Origin: an uncultured Myxococcales bacterium | GTDB taxonomy: Bacteria > Myxococcota_A > UBA9042 | Length of the DNA: 34,768 bases | Direction: 5' to 3' | Assembly (NCBI GenBank): GCA_903896545.1 | Contig: CAITYF010000272.1 | Coordinates: forward strand, 1-34,768 | Part shown: positions 1-8,901 of the stretch, one piece after another | Numbering within the stretch: position 1 is the first letter of the stretch | Layout: each line of letters starts with the position of its first letter | The notes under the pieces: generated by a model | Databases searched by the model: none | Seen by the model: the letters and a program-made list of their open reading frames with translations, nothing else | What the model was told of the DNA's origin: nothing | Position numbers and translations under genes: made by a program

Positions 1-2374
1 AGCAGCCCGTCGCCGCGTCAGCACCTGGATCGCTGGGCTTGCAGAGCGGCACGCTGCACGTGTCGGGGGTCGCCGCGCAAAGGGCGTCCGTCGCGGCGTG
101 TTTGCAGACGCCAGCGCCGTCGCATTGGTCGATCGTGCAGGTGATCGAATCCGTGGCACACGCGGTGCCGCCGATCGCGGGGCTCCACGTCGTCGTCGCG
201 CTGCCGGGGTTGCACACAAGGCACGCGTTGTCGCTCTTCGCCGCGGTGGCTAACTGACACGCGCCGTCGATTTCACACCACCCGCCGGCCAAGCCGTGGT
301 CGCACACGCCGCTGACGCACTGGTTGACGTGACACGATTTGCCGTCGCTGCATGCCATACCGTCAGCCGAATTCGACCACGCAAACACATCCTTCGCTGG
401 GTCACATACCTGGCAGTTTTCCGCCGTCAACGTGCCGGAGGTCACACAACTCGCCGCGATGATGCACGTGTCCGCGATTGCGCCCGCCTTGCACGCGCCT
501 TCCACACAGCTGTCGAGGCTGCAGCTCAAGTCGCCCGGCAAGCTGCACGTGCCGCCAACGGCGGGGTGCTGGCAGTCCCATTTCGCGTCGCAGACGTCGG
601 TCGTGCAGACGTTGCCGTCGTCGCAGCTGGCGCTCTGGGTCGTGTGGCTGCAGCCGCTCACGGGATCGCAGGCATCCAACGTGCAGCCGACGCCGTCGTC
701 GCAGTTCAACGTGTCACTCGTGGTTTCGCACAAGCCGTTCTTGCTGCCACAGTGCTCCAACGTGCACACGCTGCCGTCGCTATTGCAGGCAGTGGTGACG
801 TCCGAAGGCACCGCAACACAGCCGTTCTTCAGGTCACACACGCCGGCGGTGCACGCGGTGGTTTTGTCCGCACAAGGCGTCGGATTGGCAACGTGCTGGC
901 AGGCGCCGTTCGCGCAGACGTCGTCGGTGCAGGCCACGTTGTCGGGCGCGCACGGCGTGTTGTCGACGGCGAGCGACCACGCGCCCTGATTGGCGGCGTT
1001 GCACAACTCGCACGAGTTCGAGGGGTTGAGTTTGCCCGCCTGTACACACGTCTGGCCGATGAAGCAGTAACCCGGCGCCGTGCCTGTCACGTTGCACACA
1101 TGCGCCGCGGTGCACTTGCCCACCTGACAGAACGCGCCTTTTTGGCAGACCGTGTCGACCGGCTCCCCAGTCCAGTTCTTTTGGTCCGTCTTGGCGTCGC
1201 AAACGAGGCAGCCATCGCCGGAGAACGTGCCGTTCGCTTGGCAAACGCCGGCGATGAGGCAGCTGTTCGCGTTGACGTCGTGCGTACAACTTCCCGCGCT
1301 GCACGCGTCCACGGTGCACGCGAGGCCGTCTTCCGTGCAGGTTGCGCCGTCGGCCAAGTTCGTGTGACCGCAGGTGCCTTTGTCGCACGCGTCCGCCGTG
1401 CACGGGTTCTGGTCGTCGCAGTTCTTGGCCGCGCCGCTCACGCACGCGCCGCTGGCGCAGACATCGGAGAGCGTGCACGCGTCGCCGTCGTCGCACGTGA
1501 CGTTGTTGACCGCGTGCTGGCAGCCTTTGCTCTTGTCACACGTGTCGTCGGTGCACACCGTGCTGTCCGCGCACGTCGCGTCGCTGGGCAAGCCGGCGCA
1601 CGCCTTGTTCTCGCAGAGGTCGTTCAACGTGCACGACACGCCGTCATCGCAGACCGCGGTGTTGGCTTTGTGGGTGCAGTTGCCGTCCGTGCTGCCATCG
1701 CAGGCGTCGTCCGTGCACGGGTTGCTGTCGGCGCAATCCTTGGGCGCGCCGGGTTTGCACGTGCCGCTCGCGCAGACGTCGCCGATCGTGCAGCCGTTGC
1801 CGTCGCTGCAGCCGCCGCCGTCTTTGGCCTGCGCCTGACACGCGCCGCCGACGCAGACACCGAGCTGGCAGTTGTCCTTGCTCACGCCTTCGGTGCACGT
1901 GACATTAGCGTCGTCGTCCGCGGCGGTCCAAACCGTCGGCTTGTTGGGGTCGCAGCTCTCACACGAGTTACCTGGCTTGGTGGCTCCGGCTTTGACGCAC
2001 GCGCCGTCGACAAAACAACCGCTCGTCACGGTCATTTGGCAAGTGCCTTTGTCGTCGCACGCCGCCGTCGTGCAGTTGGGGCTGCCGGGGCTGGTACACG
2101 CGCTGCCGACCGACTTGACGGGGTACGCGCACAAGCCCTCGACACACTTCAAGTCTTCGCAATCGCCGGGTTTGTGCAAGCCGGTCGTCGGGTCGTTCGG
2201 ATTGCAGTCGGTGTCGACTGAACAGGCAACCGACCCTTTGGGCACGCACTGCTGCGCGCGGCATTCCTGGCCGCCGCCACACTCGGTGTCGTCGCGACAG
2301 CCGGTCTTGGGCGTTGGCGTCGTACAGCCAAAAAGAGCCACGAGGACAATGAGATAGCCGATTTGTCGCAACAC
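1..2374 (-). CDS. Cysteine-rich modular lipoprotein, C-terminus beyond left edge
   Basis: An open frame of 791 codons runs to the left edge without a stop, so only the N-terminal part is present. The start is taken as GTG at 2374, with GAGG at 2380-2383 five bases upstream; the next codon, TTG at 2371, is an alternative. The N-terminus is a short hydrophobic signal ending in LVALFGC, a plausible lipobox (lipid Cys about residue 17). The rest is a chain of modules of the type 'C-DDG-x-x-CT-x-D-x-C-x-x-G-x-C', with many CDDG, PCTxDxCD and CNxxxxxxW motifs, resembling the Dickkopf-like and myxobacterial disulfide repeats. It is probably a surface or secreted structural or adhesive protein held by disulfides. 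The specific role is unknown. Modular repeats make assembly across this gene difficult, which may be why the sequence ends here. Confidence 0.85.
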   Translation of the reverse strand, partial: MLRQIGYLIVLVALFGCTTPTPKTGCRDDTECGGGQECRAQQCVPKGSVACSVDTDCNPNDPTTGLHKPGDCEDLKCVEGLCAYPVKSVGSACTSPGSPNCTTAACDDKGTCQMTVTSGCFVDGACVKAGATKPGNSCESCDPNKPTVWTAADDDANVTCTEGVSKDNCQLGVCVGGACQAQAKDGGGCSDGNGCTIGDVCASGTCKPGAPKDCADSNPCTDDACDGSTDGNCTHKANTAVCDDGVSCTLNDLCENKACAGLPSDATCADSTVCTDDTCDKSKGCQHAVNNVTCDDGDACTLSDVCASGACVSGAAKNCDDQNPCTADACDKGTCGHTNLADGATCTEDGLACTVDACSAGSCTHDVNANSCLIAGVCQANGTFSGDGCLVCDAKTDQKNWTGEPVDTVCQKGAFCQVGKCTAAHVCNVTGTAPGYCFIGQTCVQAGKLNPSNSCELCNAANQGAWSLAVDNTPCAPDNVACTDDVCANGACQHVANPTPCADKTTACTAGVCDLKNGCVAVPSDVTTACNSDGSVCTLEHCGSKNGLCETTSDTLNCDDGVGCTLDACDPVSGCSHTTQSASCDDGNVCTTDVCDAKWDCQHPAVGGTCSLPGDLSCSLDSCVEGACKAGAIADTCIIAASCVTSGTLTAENCQVCDPAKDVFAWSNSADGMACSDGKSCHVNQCVSGVCDHGLAGGWCEIDGACQLATAAKSDNACLVCNPGSATTTWSPAIGGTACATDSITCTIDQCDGAGVCKHAATDALCAATPDTCSVPLCKPSDPGADAATGC

Positions 2375-2393
2375 GAGGACCTCACGCCCGCGG

Positions 2394-2405
2394 GGCCACG
2401 TGGCC
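2394..2405. promoter_or_regulatory. Perfect 12-bp palindrome in the leader of the cysteine-rich gene
   Basis: GGCCACGTGGCC is its own reverse complement and lies 20 bp upstream of the GTG start at 2374, in the 106-bp gap after tonB. It could be an operator or a short stem in the leader RNA. No T-tract follows it, so it is not a convincing terminator for the upstream operon. Confidence 0.3.
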
Positions 2406-2480
2406 GCATGGGGGCACGATCAGGGTACACGCCGAGGGCAAATGGGCAAAATTTAGCGGATTTCTGCGGCGGCGACGGCG

Positions 2481-3245
2481 CTATTGCCCAGCATCCGGGA
2501 GCACGAACGTCACCTTGAACGCGCGAATCTCGATCGGCACTGCGCGTCCATTGCTCTCGCCCGGCGTAAACTTGCACGCCTTGAGCGCCGCGATCGCCGC
2601 GCCGTCCAGCCCGTAGCCGAGCTTCTTGACGACGCGAATGTCGCGGGCGTTGCCGTCGGCATCGACAACGAGCGCCAGAACCACAACGCCTTCGATGCCC
2701 GCCGCCGTCGCTTCGTCGGTGTACACGCCCTGGCAGTTGCCTTTGGGCAGCGGATCCTTGGTCACGTCCCGCGCCAACACCGGCGCGGCCAGCGGCTTGG
2801 GCTTTTCCACCGCCGGACCGCCGCCCGGCGTTTGCAGCGTGTTGCCAACTGGCATCGCCGGTCCCTTGCCCGATTCGGACGTCGACTCGAGCGAAAACCC
2901 GAAAGTCGGCGTGTCGGTGCTGTCGCCCGTCGTCACCGCGCGCTCGCTGCGCGGCGTGTCGTGGGTCTTGTCCGCCCGCGCGGTCACATGCATCGCCTGC
3001 GGCTGCACTGGCTTCATTTCCAGCGGCTGTGGTTGTTCTGTGGGCTCGACCTTCGGCACTTCTTGCGGCTTGGGCGGCTCCGGCGGCGGTTCCTCCGGCG
3101 GCTTGGGCGGGTCCACGACGCGCATTTCCACGACGACTGGGCGCTGCAAGCGCGGCTGTTCGGGCAAACGCAAAAGCAGGTAGGCGGCCGCAACGTGCAG
3201 AATCACCGCGATCGCGATGCTGATGCCGAGGCGGTTGCTGTACAT
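2481..3245 (-). CDS. tonB: Energy transducer TonB
   Basis: A 254-residue TonB-type protein that transmits proton-motive-force energy from ExbB-ExbD to outer-membrane receptors. It has a short cytoplasmic N-terminus, one membrane segment at about residues 7-26, a periplasmic proline/glutamate-rich spacer (about 44-86, PPKPPEEPPPEPPKP), a variable middle, and a C-terminal TonB domain at about 165-250. That domain shows the typical 'GVVVLALVVDADGNARD...AAIAALKACKFTPG' layout of the short TonB_C family. The ATG at 3245 abuts the exbD stop (3246-3248) with no spacing, indicating translational coupling. It is the last gene of the import operon. Family assignment is firm; which receptors it serves besides the one in the operon is not shown. 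Confidence 0.95.
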   Translation of the reverse strand: MYSNRLGISIAIAVILHVAAAYLLLRLPEQPRLQRPVVVEMRVVDPPKPPEEPPPEPPKPQEVPKVEPTEQPQPLEMKPVQPQAMHVTARADKTHDTPRSERAVTTGDSTDTPTFGFSLESTSESGKGPAMPVGNTLQTPGGGPAVEKPKPLAAPVLARDVTKDPLPKGNCQGVYTDEATAAGIEGVVVLALVVDADGNARDIRVVKKLGYGLDGAAIAALKACKFTPGESNGRAVPIEIRAFKVTFVLPDAGQ

Positions 3246-3680
3246 TTACGGACCTTTCGCGGGGGTAGGCGGCGTCAGTCCGGTCGGGTCGATCTGAATC
3301 GCGAACGACACCACACCCAGCGACTTGATCACGTCCAGCACCCACACGACGCGTCCGTGTGAAACGTCCTTGTCGCCGGCGATGATCGCTTGGGTCTTGG
3401 GATCCTTCCGCAACGCCGCTTTTACGGACGTCCGCAGCCCGTCGGGCGTCACCGGCTGGCCGTTCAGGTACATTTGGCCGTCGCGCGTCAGCGTCACCGC
3501 GAGGGTTGTCGGCGTTGGCGTCGATCCTTGGGCGGCTTTGGGCAGCTCAACCTCGATCGCTTGCTTGGCGATCAAGTTGGCCGTCAGCATGAAAATGATG
3601 AGCAGAACCAGCATGATGTCCACCAACGGCGTCACGTTGATGTCGGTAATCATGCCCTTTTTGCGTGCGCCGCCAGCCAT
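3246..3680 (-). CDS. exbD: Biopolymer transport protein ExbD/TolR
   Basis: A 144-residue ExbD/TolR family protein. A short basic N-terminus (ARKKG) leads into 'ITDINVTPLVDIMLVLLIIFM', the family signature, in which Asp21 in the single membrane helix is the proton-carrying residue of the motor. A periplasmic domain follows (about residues 45-135) with the expected 'QAIEVELPKA' segment and a 'KSLGVVSFAIQI' end. ExbD pairs with ExbB in the inner membrane and drives TonB. The ATG at 3680 abuts the exbB stop (3681-3683) and its stop abuts the tonB start, so three subunits are made from back-to-back frames. The distinction from TolR rests on operon context: there is no tolA, tolB or pal here. Confidence 0.95.
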   Translation of the reverse strand: MAGGARKKGMITDINVTPLVDIMLVLLIIFMLTANLIAKQAIEVELPKAAQGSTPTPTTLAVTLTRDGQMYLNGQPVTPDGLRTSVKAALRKDPKTQAIIAGDKDVSHGRVVWVLDVIKSLGVVSFAIQIDPTGLTPPTPAKGP

Positions 3681-4337
3681 CTACGCGGCTCCTTTGGGCT
3701 TCTCTGCCTTGATGAACGCCAGCACGGAGTGGCCCAAGCCACCCGCTGCCGCCGCTGCCGTCTCGACGTGGCGTGAAAAGGCGTTGTAGGCGGCGACTGC
3801 CGGGATCGCGACGAGAAGGCCAACGGCGGTGGCGACCAAGGCTTCTGCGATGCCCGCCATGACCGCTTGCGCACCTTGCGCGGAATTCGCCGCCAGATCG
3901 TGAAACGCGCGGATGATGCCCAAAACAGTGCCGAAGAGGCCGACAAACGGCGCATTGCTGCCCAAGGTGCCCAAGAACGCCAGACCGCGCTCGTACCGCA
4001 GCCGTTCGCTTTCCACCGCCGCTGCGATGTGCTCTTCCACTGATGCCGCGCCGTCCTGCGCGTTCGCCAGCGCAGCGCGCACGACCGCGGCTTGCATCGA
4101 CTTCGCGTCGCCCAGGATCTTCAGCGCCGCTTCCGGACCGGACTTGGGCAACGCCGCCATGGCTTCATCGAGGGTCTTTTTGGACTGCTTCTCCTGAAAG
4201 AAAAACCACACGCGCTCAACCATCACCGCCACGGCGAGGAGGCTCAGCGACAGCAAAAGCCACAGCACCCAGCGCGAGCCCGCACGCAGCATGATGTCCA
4301 GAAGTTGCGCGTCGAGGGTGTTCTCAGCTTGTTGCAT
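3681..4337 (-). CDS. exbB: MotA/TolQ/ExbB proton channel family protein
   Basis: A 218-residue ExbB/TolQ protein with three membrane helices: about residues 18-43 (WVLWLLLSLSLLAVAVMVE), about 125-155 containing 'NAPFVGLFGTVLGII', and about 165-192 ('EALVATAVGLLVAIPAVAAY'). The second and third helices carry the conserved small and Thr residues of the proton path. A cytoplasmic stretch of about 80 residues separates helices 1 and 2, as in the family. It forms the channel of the ExbB-ExbD-TonB motor in the inner membrane. The start ATG at 4337 has GGGAG a few bases upstream and lies 15 bp after the receptor stop. Receptor and motor genes are therefore likely on one transcript. Confidence 0.94.
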   Translation of the reverse strand: MQQAENTLDAQLLDIMLRAGSRWVLWLLLSLSLLAVAVMVERVWFFFQEKQSKKTLDEAMAALPKSGPEAALKILGDAKSMQAAVVRAALANAQDGAASVEEHIAAAVESERLRYERGLAFLGTLGSNAPFVGLFGTVLGIIRAFHDLAANSAQGAQAVMAGIAEALVATAVGLLVAIPAVAAYNAFSRHVETAAAAAGGLGHSVLAFIKAEKPKGAA

Positions 4338-4352
4338 GTTCTTCTCCCAAGG

Positions 4353-6926
4353 CTACAGGCGGGCGCGAAAGCCCACGGTCGGCAGCACGTAGCGAATCGT
4401 CGTACCCGGAATGACTTCCTCCGGGTACAGCGTGGCGTTCGTCAGATCGACGTAGAAATCCAGTAGCCACTTGTTCCAGACGGCGCGCTTGTCGATCCGC
4501 AGGTCCATGCGGAAGTAGCCGTCGCCGCGCGCGGTGTTGTAACCGTAGGTCGTCGTCGCGGGCAGGCCGCTTTGGTAGGTCAAGCGCAGACCGACGTCCC
4601 AATTGCGGGGCAGCGGCAAACCGGCGACGACGTTGAGCAGATGCGTGCGGTCATAGTCGTACGGCACCCAGACGGCGTTCGGTTTGCGCTCGGAAAGCGA
4701 AAACGTGTACGAAAGCCAGCCGTAGAGACCATTGCGAACTTGGCGGCGAATCAGCGCTTCCACGCCAAACGACCGACCGATCTGCGGCACCGTCAGCCGG
4801 TCCAGAAACTGCTGCTGGGCACTTTCCTGGGGCGTACTCGTGAGCGCGGGCGTCGACAACGCCGCAGATTTCACGACGCTTTGCGCGTTCGTCGAGAGGT
4901 CAAACACCACCGGGTCCATGTCGTTGTAGAAGCCTTCAACGGTGGCCGTGAAGCCTTCCGCGACTGGAATTTCCACACCGACGCTGGTCTGAATCGACCG
5001 CAATAAGCCGTACTTCAGCGGCATCGCGTCCAGACCTGGGAGGGGCAATGCAAACCGCGGCGGCTCGTGGTACACGCCGATGCCCGCCTTCAACCACATC
5101 GACTTGTCATCCGTCGTGCTCGTCACACCCGCGGGCAAGTCGGGGTTTGTGAGCCGGTAGCGAACGGCGAACCGCGGGTCCACGCCCGTTTGCGTCGCCG
5201 ACCCGTCGTGCCGCACGTCGACGCGTATGCCCGGACGAATCAGCCAGTCCTTGCCCGGTCGCCACAGCGCTTCCGTGAGGGCCGCACCCATGTACTGCGT
5301 GGTGAGATCGTCGGTGATGACGCTCGTGCTCAGACCGCCGTTGCCGCCGAGGTTGGTGGCCGAGCTGGCGGTGTCTTGAGCGAAGCTGTGCACGCTGCCT
5401 TCCAAGCCAGCGATGACGTCGAGAAGGTTCGGCCAGCGCCAGCGAAAGCGCGCACTCGGCTCCAAAACGAGGGTCGAGACGTTGGTCGATGTGCCCTGCG
5501 CGGTCTTGTCGATGCCGCCGACCAACCGGTACGACGCGTCGAACTTGCCGCTGCCATGCTGCGCGCGCAAGTCCAGCCGGTGGAATGACATGACGAGCGC
5601 CGGCGCCAACGTCGGGTTGTTCGGATCAGAGCCTGCGACCGCCGTGTCCAGCTCGTCGTTGGCACCAAAGGCAAAAAGCGTCCAGCCGTTACGGGCGTTG
5701 CCACCGTCCAGGCGCAGTTGATAGTCCCAGTAGGACAGCGACAGCTGGTTCGTCGCCAGGCTGATGACGCCGCCCGGATAACCGTAGCGCGCCGCCGCCG
5801 TCGCCGTGATCCCCAGCGCGTCGACCGGATAGCGCACCAGCGCGCCGGTCTGCAGCAGGTTCACGTCGATGTCGACCAGCTTCTCGTCGGGTCGCGACCG
5901 CCGCGTACGCCCGTCGATGATGCCCGCTGTGTAGCCGCCGTACAGCACCGGCGCGCCACCCGGATAGAACTGCACTTCGTCGATGAATTCGGGGTGAATG
6001 ACGCTCGGTCCCGCGAGCAAGTGGTACAGCATCGGCACGCGCGTACCGTCAATCAGGATGCCGGTCGAACCGGGACTCGCGCCGCGCACTACCGGAAACG
6101 GCAGAAGCGACATGATCGATGACACGCCCGGAAGTGTCTGCACCACGCGGAACGGATCGCCAAAAGTGCCGGGCACCTGCTTGATTTCCGCGCCGCGTAG
6201 CGAGATGCGCGACAACTCCTCGCGCTTCTGCTCGCCAAAAACCACGATCTCGTACGGATCGTAGCGTTCGCGCTCGACGTAGTAGGCAACGGCCAGTTCT
6301 TGCTTTTCGTCGATCTTCTCCGTCTGCAGGAACGCCTTGTAGCCGACCGCGTGCACCGTGATGCGCGCTTGCCCTGCCGGAATTCCGAGCTTGAAGCGAC
6401 CGCGCGAATCCGCCGGGGCGTCGTAGTGACGGTCACCTACGCGCACGGACACGGTTGCGCCTTGGACTGGAACGCGTGTGCCCTTCTCCACCAATTTGCC
6501 GCGTAGGACCGCAACCAAAGGCGGACCTCCGTCAGGTGCCGATTCAGGCGGTGGAGGCGGCGGGAGGAACGTGTGCGAGAACGTGATCTCGACGGGCACC
6601 GGCTTGCCACCGTAGCGTGCGGGCAAGAACAGGAACTTTTCGGCTGCGCGGATCACGGCGTCGTCGAAAACCGCTTGCGGCGGCGAAACGAGCTCAACCT
6701 TGGACACACGCCCGTCCGCACCCACCCGCAGTTTCACGCGCACAACGACCGGCTGCGTGTGTGGCGGTGCGTGGTCGGGATACTGAACGGTCGTCTCCGT
6801 CACGGCCTTGGGCGCTTCCAGTTGCGGCGCGGCTTGGCCCTGTTGCGGCTTGCTCTGTGCAAAAACCGCCAGCGGCTGACTCACCGCCAGCAGCACGATC
6901 AGCCGCAGCAGGTGTTTCAGCGCCAT
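4353..6926 (-). CDS. TonB-dependent receptor with N-terminal TonB_C-like and carboxypeptidase-regulatory domains
   Basis: An 857-residue outer-membrane receptor. A signal peptide (1-23, ending VFAQ) is followed at about 45-120 by a domain that reads like a TonB C-terminal domain (VVVRVKLRVGADGRVSKVEL...AVIRAAEKFLFLPA). Then come a proline run (122-127), a carboxypeptidase-regulatory-like beta domain at about 137-218 (GATVSVRVGD...GIPAGQARITVHAVGYKA), a plug at about 225-345 (PGTFGDPFRVVQTLPGVSS, VVRGASPGSTGILIDG, VQFYPGGAP) and a barrel to the end. ATG 6926 is chosen because a signal peptide starts there; the frame stays open upstream only as a shadow of the preceding gene. It overlaps that gene by 10 bp. 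The ligand is unknown. A TonB_C-like domain on a receptor is unusual and may dock or self-regulate. Confidence 0.93.
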   Translation of the reverse strand: MALKHLLRLIVLLAVSQPLAVFAQSKPQQGQAAPQLEAPKAVTETTVQYPDHAPPHTQPVVVRVKLRVGADGRVSKVELVSPPQAVFDDAVIRAAEKFLFLPARYGGKPVPVEITFSHTFLPPPPPPESAPDGGPPLVAVLRGKLVEKGTRVPVQGATVSVRVGDRHYDAPADSRGRFKLGIPAGQARITVHAVGYKAFLQTEKIDEKQELAVAYYVERERYDPYEIVVFGEQKREELSRISLRGAEIKQVPGTFGDPFRVVQTLPGVSSIMSLLPFPVVRGASPGSTGILIDGTRVPMLYHLLAGPSVIHPEFIDEVQFYPGGAPVLYGGYTAGIIDGRTRRSRPDEKLVDIDVNLLQTGALVRYPVDALGITATAAARYGYPGGVISLATNQLSLSYWDYQLRLDGGNARNGWTLFAFGANDELDTAVAGSDPNNPTLAPALVMSFHRLDLRAQHGSGKFDASYRLVGGIDKTAQGTSTNVSTLVLEPSARFRWRWPNLLDVIAGLEGSVHSFAQDTASSATNLGGNGGLSTSVITDDLTTQYMGAALTEALWRPGKDWLIRPGIRVDVRHDGSATQTGVDPRFAVRYRLTNPDLPAGVTSTTDDKSMWLKAGIGVYHEPPRFALPLPGLDAMPLKYGLLRSIQTSVGVEIPVAEGFTATVEGFYNDMDPVVFDLSTNAQSVVKSAALSTPALTSTPQESAQQQFLDRLTVPQIGRSFGVEALIRRQVRNGLYGWLSYTFSLSERKPNAVWVPYDYDRTHLLNVVAGLPLPRNWDVGLRLTYQSGLPATTTYGYNTARGDGYFRMDLRIDKRAVWNKWLLDFYVDLTNATLYPEEVIPGTTIRYVLPTVGFRARL

Positions 6927-7690
6927 GAGATCACCCACGTCAGGCTGCCGCCGGCGTTGGACCACCACTGGCGGCGAACGATGGATTGCGCGGTGTCGGG
7001 CTCGACGCGGCCAACGGTTTCCACGCACGCGGTCCACTGGCCGTCGGCTTGCGCGGCGAAACCGGTCGCGGACATGGGGCCGAGAACCCACATGTACGTG
7101 GCGCGTAGGAGCCCGGCGACGCCCACACCGGAGCACGCGACCATGGGCGCGCGCGCGCTGAGGAAGGTGTAGGAGGCGACGAGCGCGGAGCGCTGCTCGG
7201 CGTTGGGGTCGGTGCGACCGGTGCTGCCTTCCACGAGACCGCCGAAGCCAAAGCCAGCGGCGATATCGAGGTGGTCGGTAATGTGCCAGGTCGGATCGAT
7301 GGTGCCGGCGAAGCGAAGTCCCGACAAATCGCCGTTCTTGCGCCAGCCGGCGACGGCGAACTGGAACGAGCCAAAAAGCGACCAGTCGCGGTCCAGCCGC
7401 GCGCCGATGCGCACCAGAATCGGGATATTCTTGCTCCCCGGCGTGCCCGCGACGCCTGCCAACATGCCAAAGCCGGTGCCGATTTGCAGGCGAAACCCGG
7501 GGGTTTGCCACGCCGCAGCGTCTTCCTCGGTTGGCAAGGAGAGCTTAAATGGCAGCAGATCGTCGGCTTCCGTCGCGGCGGCGGGCGTGTCAACGGCGAC
7601 GACGGTCGGCGTGACTTCCGTCGGCAGCGATTGCGCCGACGCGACGTGCGGAACGGCGAGCGCCACCAGCAGAGCGAACAGCCACTTCAT
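6917..7690 (-). CDS. Exported barrel-like protein of unknown function
   Basis: A 257-residue protein with a clear signal peptide (MKWLFALLVALAVPHVASAQ). The mature part alternates short hydrophobic and polar beta stretches (FRLQIGTGFGMLAGV, ILVRIGARLDRDWSLFGSFQFAVAG, WHITDHLDIAAGFGFGG) and ends in 'LTWVISWR', which suggests an outer-membrane beta-barrel. I do not recognise a family. The start is ATG 7690, which overlaps the previous stop as ATGA; its end overlaps the receptor start by 10 bp. Tight coupling to a TonB-dependent receptor suggests an accessory role in surface binding or assembly of the import system (inference). Confidence 0.8.
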   Translation of the reverse strand: MKWLFALLVALAVPHVASAQSLPTEVTPTVVAVDTPAAATEADDLLPFKLSLPTEEDAAAWQTPGFRLQIGTGFGMLAGVAGTPGSKNIPILVRIGARLDRDWSLFGSFQFAVAGWRKNGDLSGLRFAGTIDPTWHITDHLDIAAGFGFGGLVEGSTGRTDPNAEQRSALVASYTFLSARAPMVACSGVGVAGLLRATYMWVLGPMSATGFAAQADGQWTACVETVGRVEPDTAQSIVRRQWWSNAGGSLTWVISWR

Positions 7691-8901
7691 GGCTTCACCC
7701 CGGTCGCACACGGCCACCACGCCGGCGGCGGATTGGCGGCGGTCGTGAAGTCCCAGTCGGGCGTTTCGCAGTTGGCGTCGTTCTGGCAGCCCTTGAGGAT
7801 GTAGTGCGTCGTGGACTTGCAGTCGCTCGGTACCGCGGCGACGGCAAGCGCAGGACGGGACGTGGCGTCAAATGCGCTGCAATCCAAGCCGGGGATCGGC
7901 ACGCCGAGAAGGCACGGGCTGTAGTGGATCGGCATGCACGCCCACGGCTGGGTCAAGTCCGGCTGCGGCTGCTGCTTGGTCGCACCGGGCTGGCTGGGCG
8001 GGCTGTAACGGATCACCCCGGTGCTACCGCCACCCGTGCACGCTGGATCCCGGACGGTCTCTGTCGCTTGCAGCGGAATCTCGATAACCGCGTCCAACGT
8101 CTTGACGCTGCACGTCGCGGGGTCTTCGAGGTCACCGGCCACGCCGGCGAGCGCCTTCAAACCGTCGATCGGTGCAAAACCGCCTGCAGACAGGATCGAA
8201 AAACCGGTGGTCGGCCCTGTCGCGCAGCCGGTGCGGGGATAGAAAAGTCCGTAGAGTGCGTTGTTGGCGTCAAAAGTGCCTTCCAGATACGCGATGCGCT
8301 GGTCGGGCTGAGTCTGCGAGATGAAGCTGGCGCCGTACACAAAATCGGTCAGGGTGGTGGGCGTTGCCGAATCGGGCGTCTGCATGCCACCCGGTCCACC
8401 GCCAGGACCGCCGCCGTTGCGATTCTGAGCGGCGCGATGCAGCTCCAAGGTGCCGTTGTTGTTGCGATCGTCAAAAACCAGGATGCTCGCGTAACCCACG
8501 CGGCTCGTCACCTCGCCCACCAGCACCGCCGCGTTGGGCAAGTTGATGAGGTCAATCGTCGCAGTCCCATCGGGCGCCACAGCGACGCTCTCGCCCACTT
8601 GCTGCGGCACGAAGCCAAAAATGTCGCGACAACCGGCTTGCGCCACCGCCGTCGCGGATGGATCGAGCGGCAGCACTTGGTAAATCCCACAGAACGGATC
8701 GGGATTGTACACGCCGCCCCAGACGAGCGCGACGCGCAAATGCGGCGTTTCCTTCAGGGTGGACTCTGGCCGCAGCGCCTGAAGGTCACCCGTCACCTTC
8801 ACGTGGATGTGCACCAGCGGCGTGGCGTTGTCGGTCAGGCCAAGGACCTTGTCCTGACAGCCGAGCACGAGCAACAAGAGCAGCGGAAGAAGGTGCTTCA
8901 T
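7687..8901 (-). CDS. Lipoprotein in the TonB receptor operon
   Basis: A 404-residue lipoprotein: signal MKHLLPLLLLLVLGC with a good lipobox (LVLGC, Cys15). The mature part has a segment typical of secreted beta domains (VHIHVKVTGDLQAL, LRVALVWGGVY), a possible calcium-type loop 'FDDRNNNGTLEL', a Gly-rich spacer (GGGPGGGPGG) and scattered paired cysteines near the C-terminus. No catalytic motif is visible and the family is not recognised. ATG 8901 overlaps the previous stop (ATGA), and its stop overlaps the next start the same way. By position it may be a surface-exposed substrate-binding partner of the receptor, as SusD-like lipoproteins are for other receptors, but it does not look like SusD. 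Confidence 0.82.
   Translation of the reverse strand: MKHLLPLLLLLVLGCQDKVLGLTDNATPLVHIHVKVTGDLQALRPESTLKETPHLRVALVWGGVYNPDPFCGIYQVLPLDPSATAVAQAGCRDIFGFVPQQVGESVAVAPDGTATIDLINLPNAAVLVGEVTSRVGYASILVFDDRNNNGTLELHRAAQNRNGGGPGGGPGGMQTPDSATPTTLTDFVYGASFISQTQPDQRIAYLEGTFDANNALYGLFYPRTGCATGPTTGFSILSAGGFAPIDGLKALAGVAGDLEDPATCSVKTLDAVIEIPLQATETVRDPACTGGGSTGVIRYSPPSQPGATKQQPQPDLTQPWACMPIHYSPCLLGVPIPGLDCSAFDATSRPALAVAAVPSDCKSTTHYILKGCQNDANCETPDWDFTTAANPPPAWWPCATGVKP

Noticed and set aside
296..2221. 641-residue plus-strand open frame opposite the cysteine-rich gene
   Set aside because: Its product is Ala/Arg/Val-rich without domain structure, and the minus strand encodes regular cysteine modules with a lipoprotein signal. 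It is a high-GC antisense shadow.
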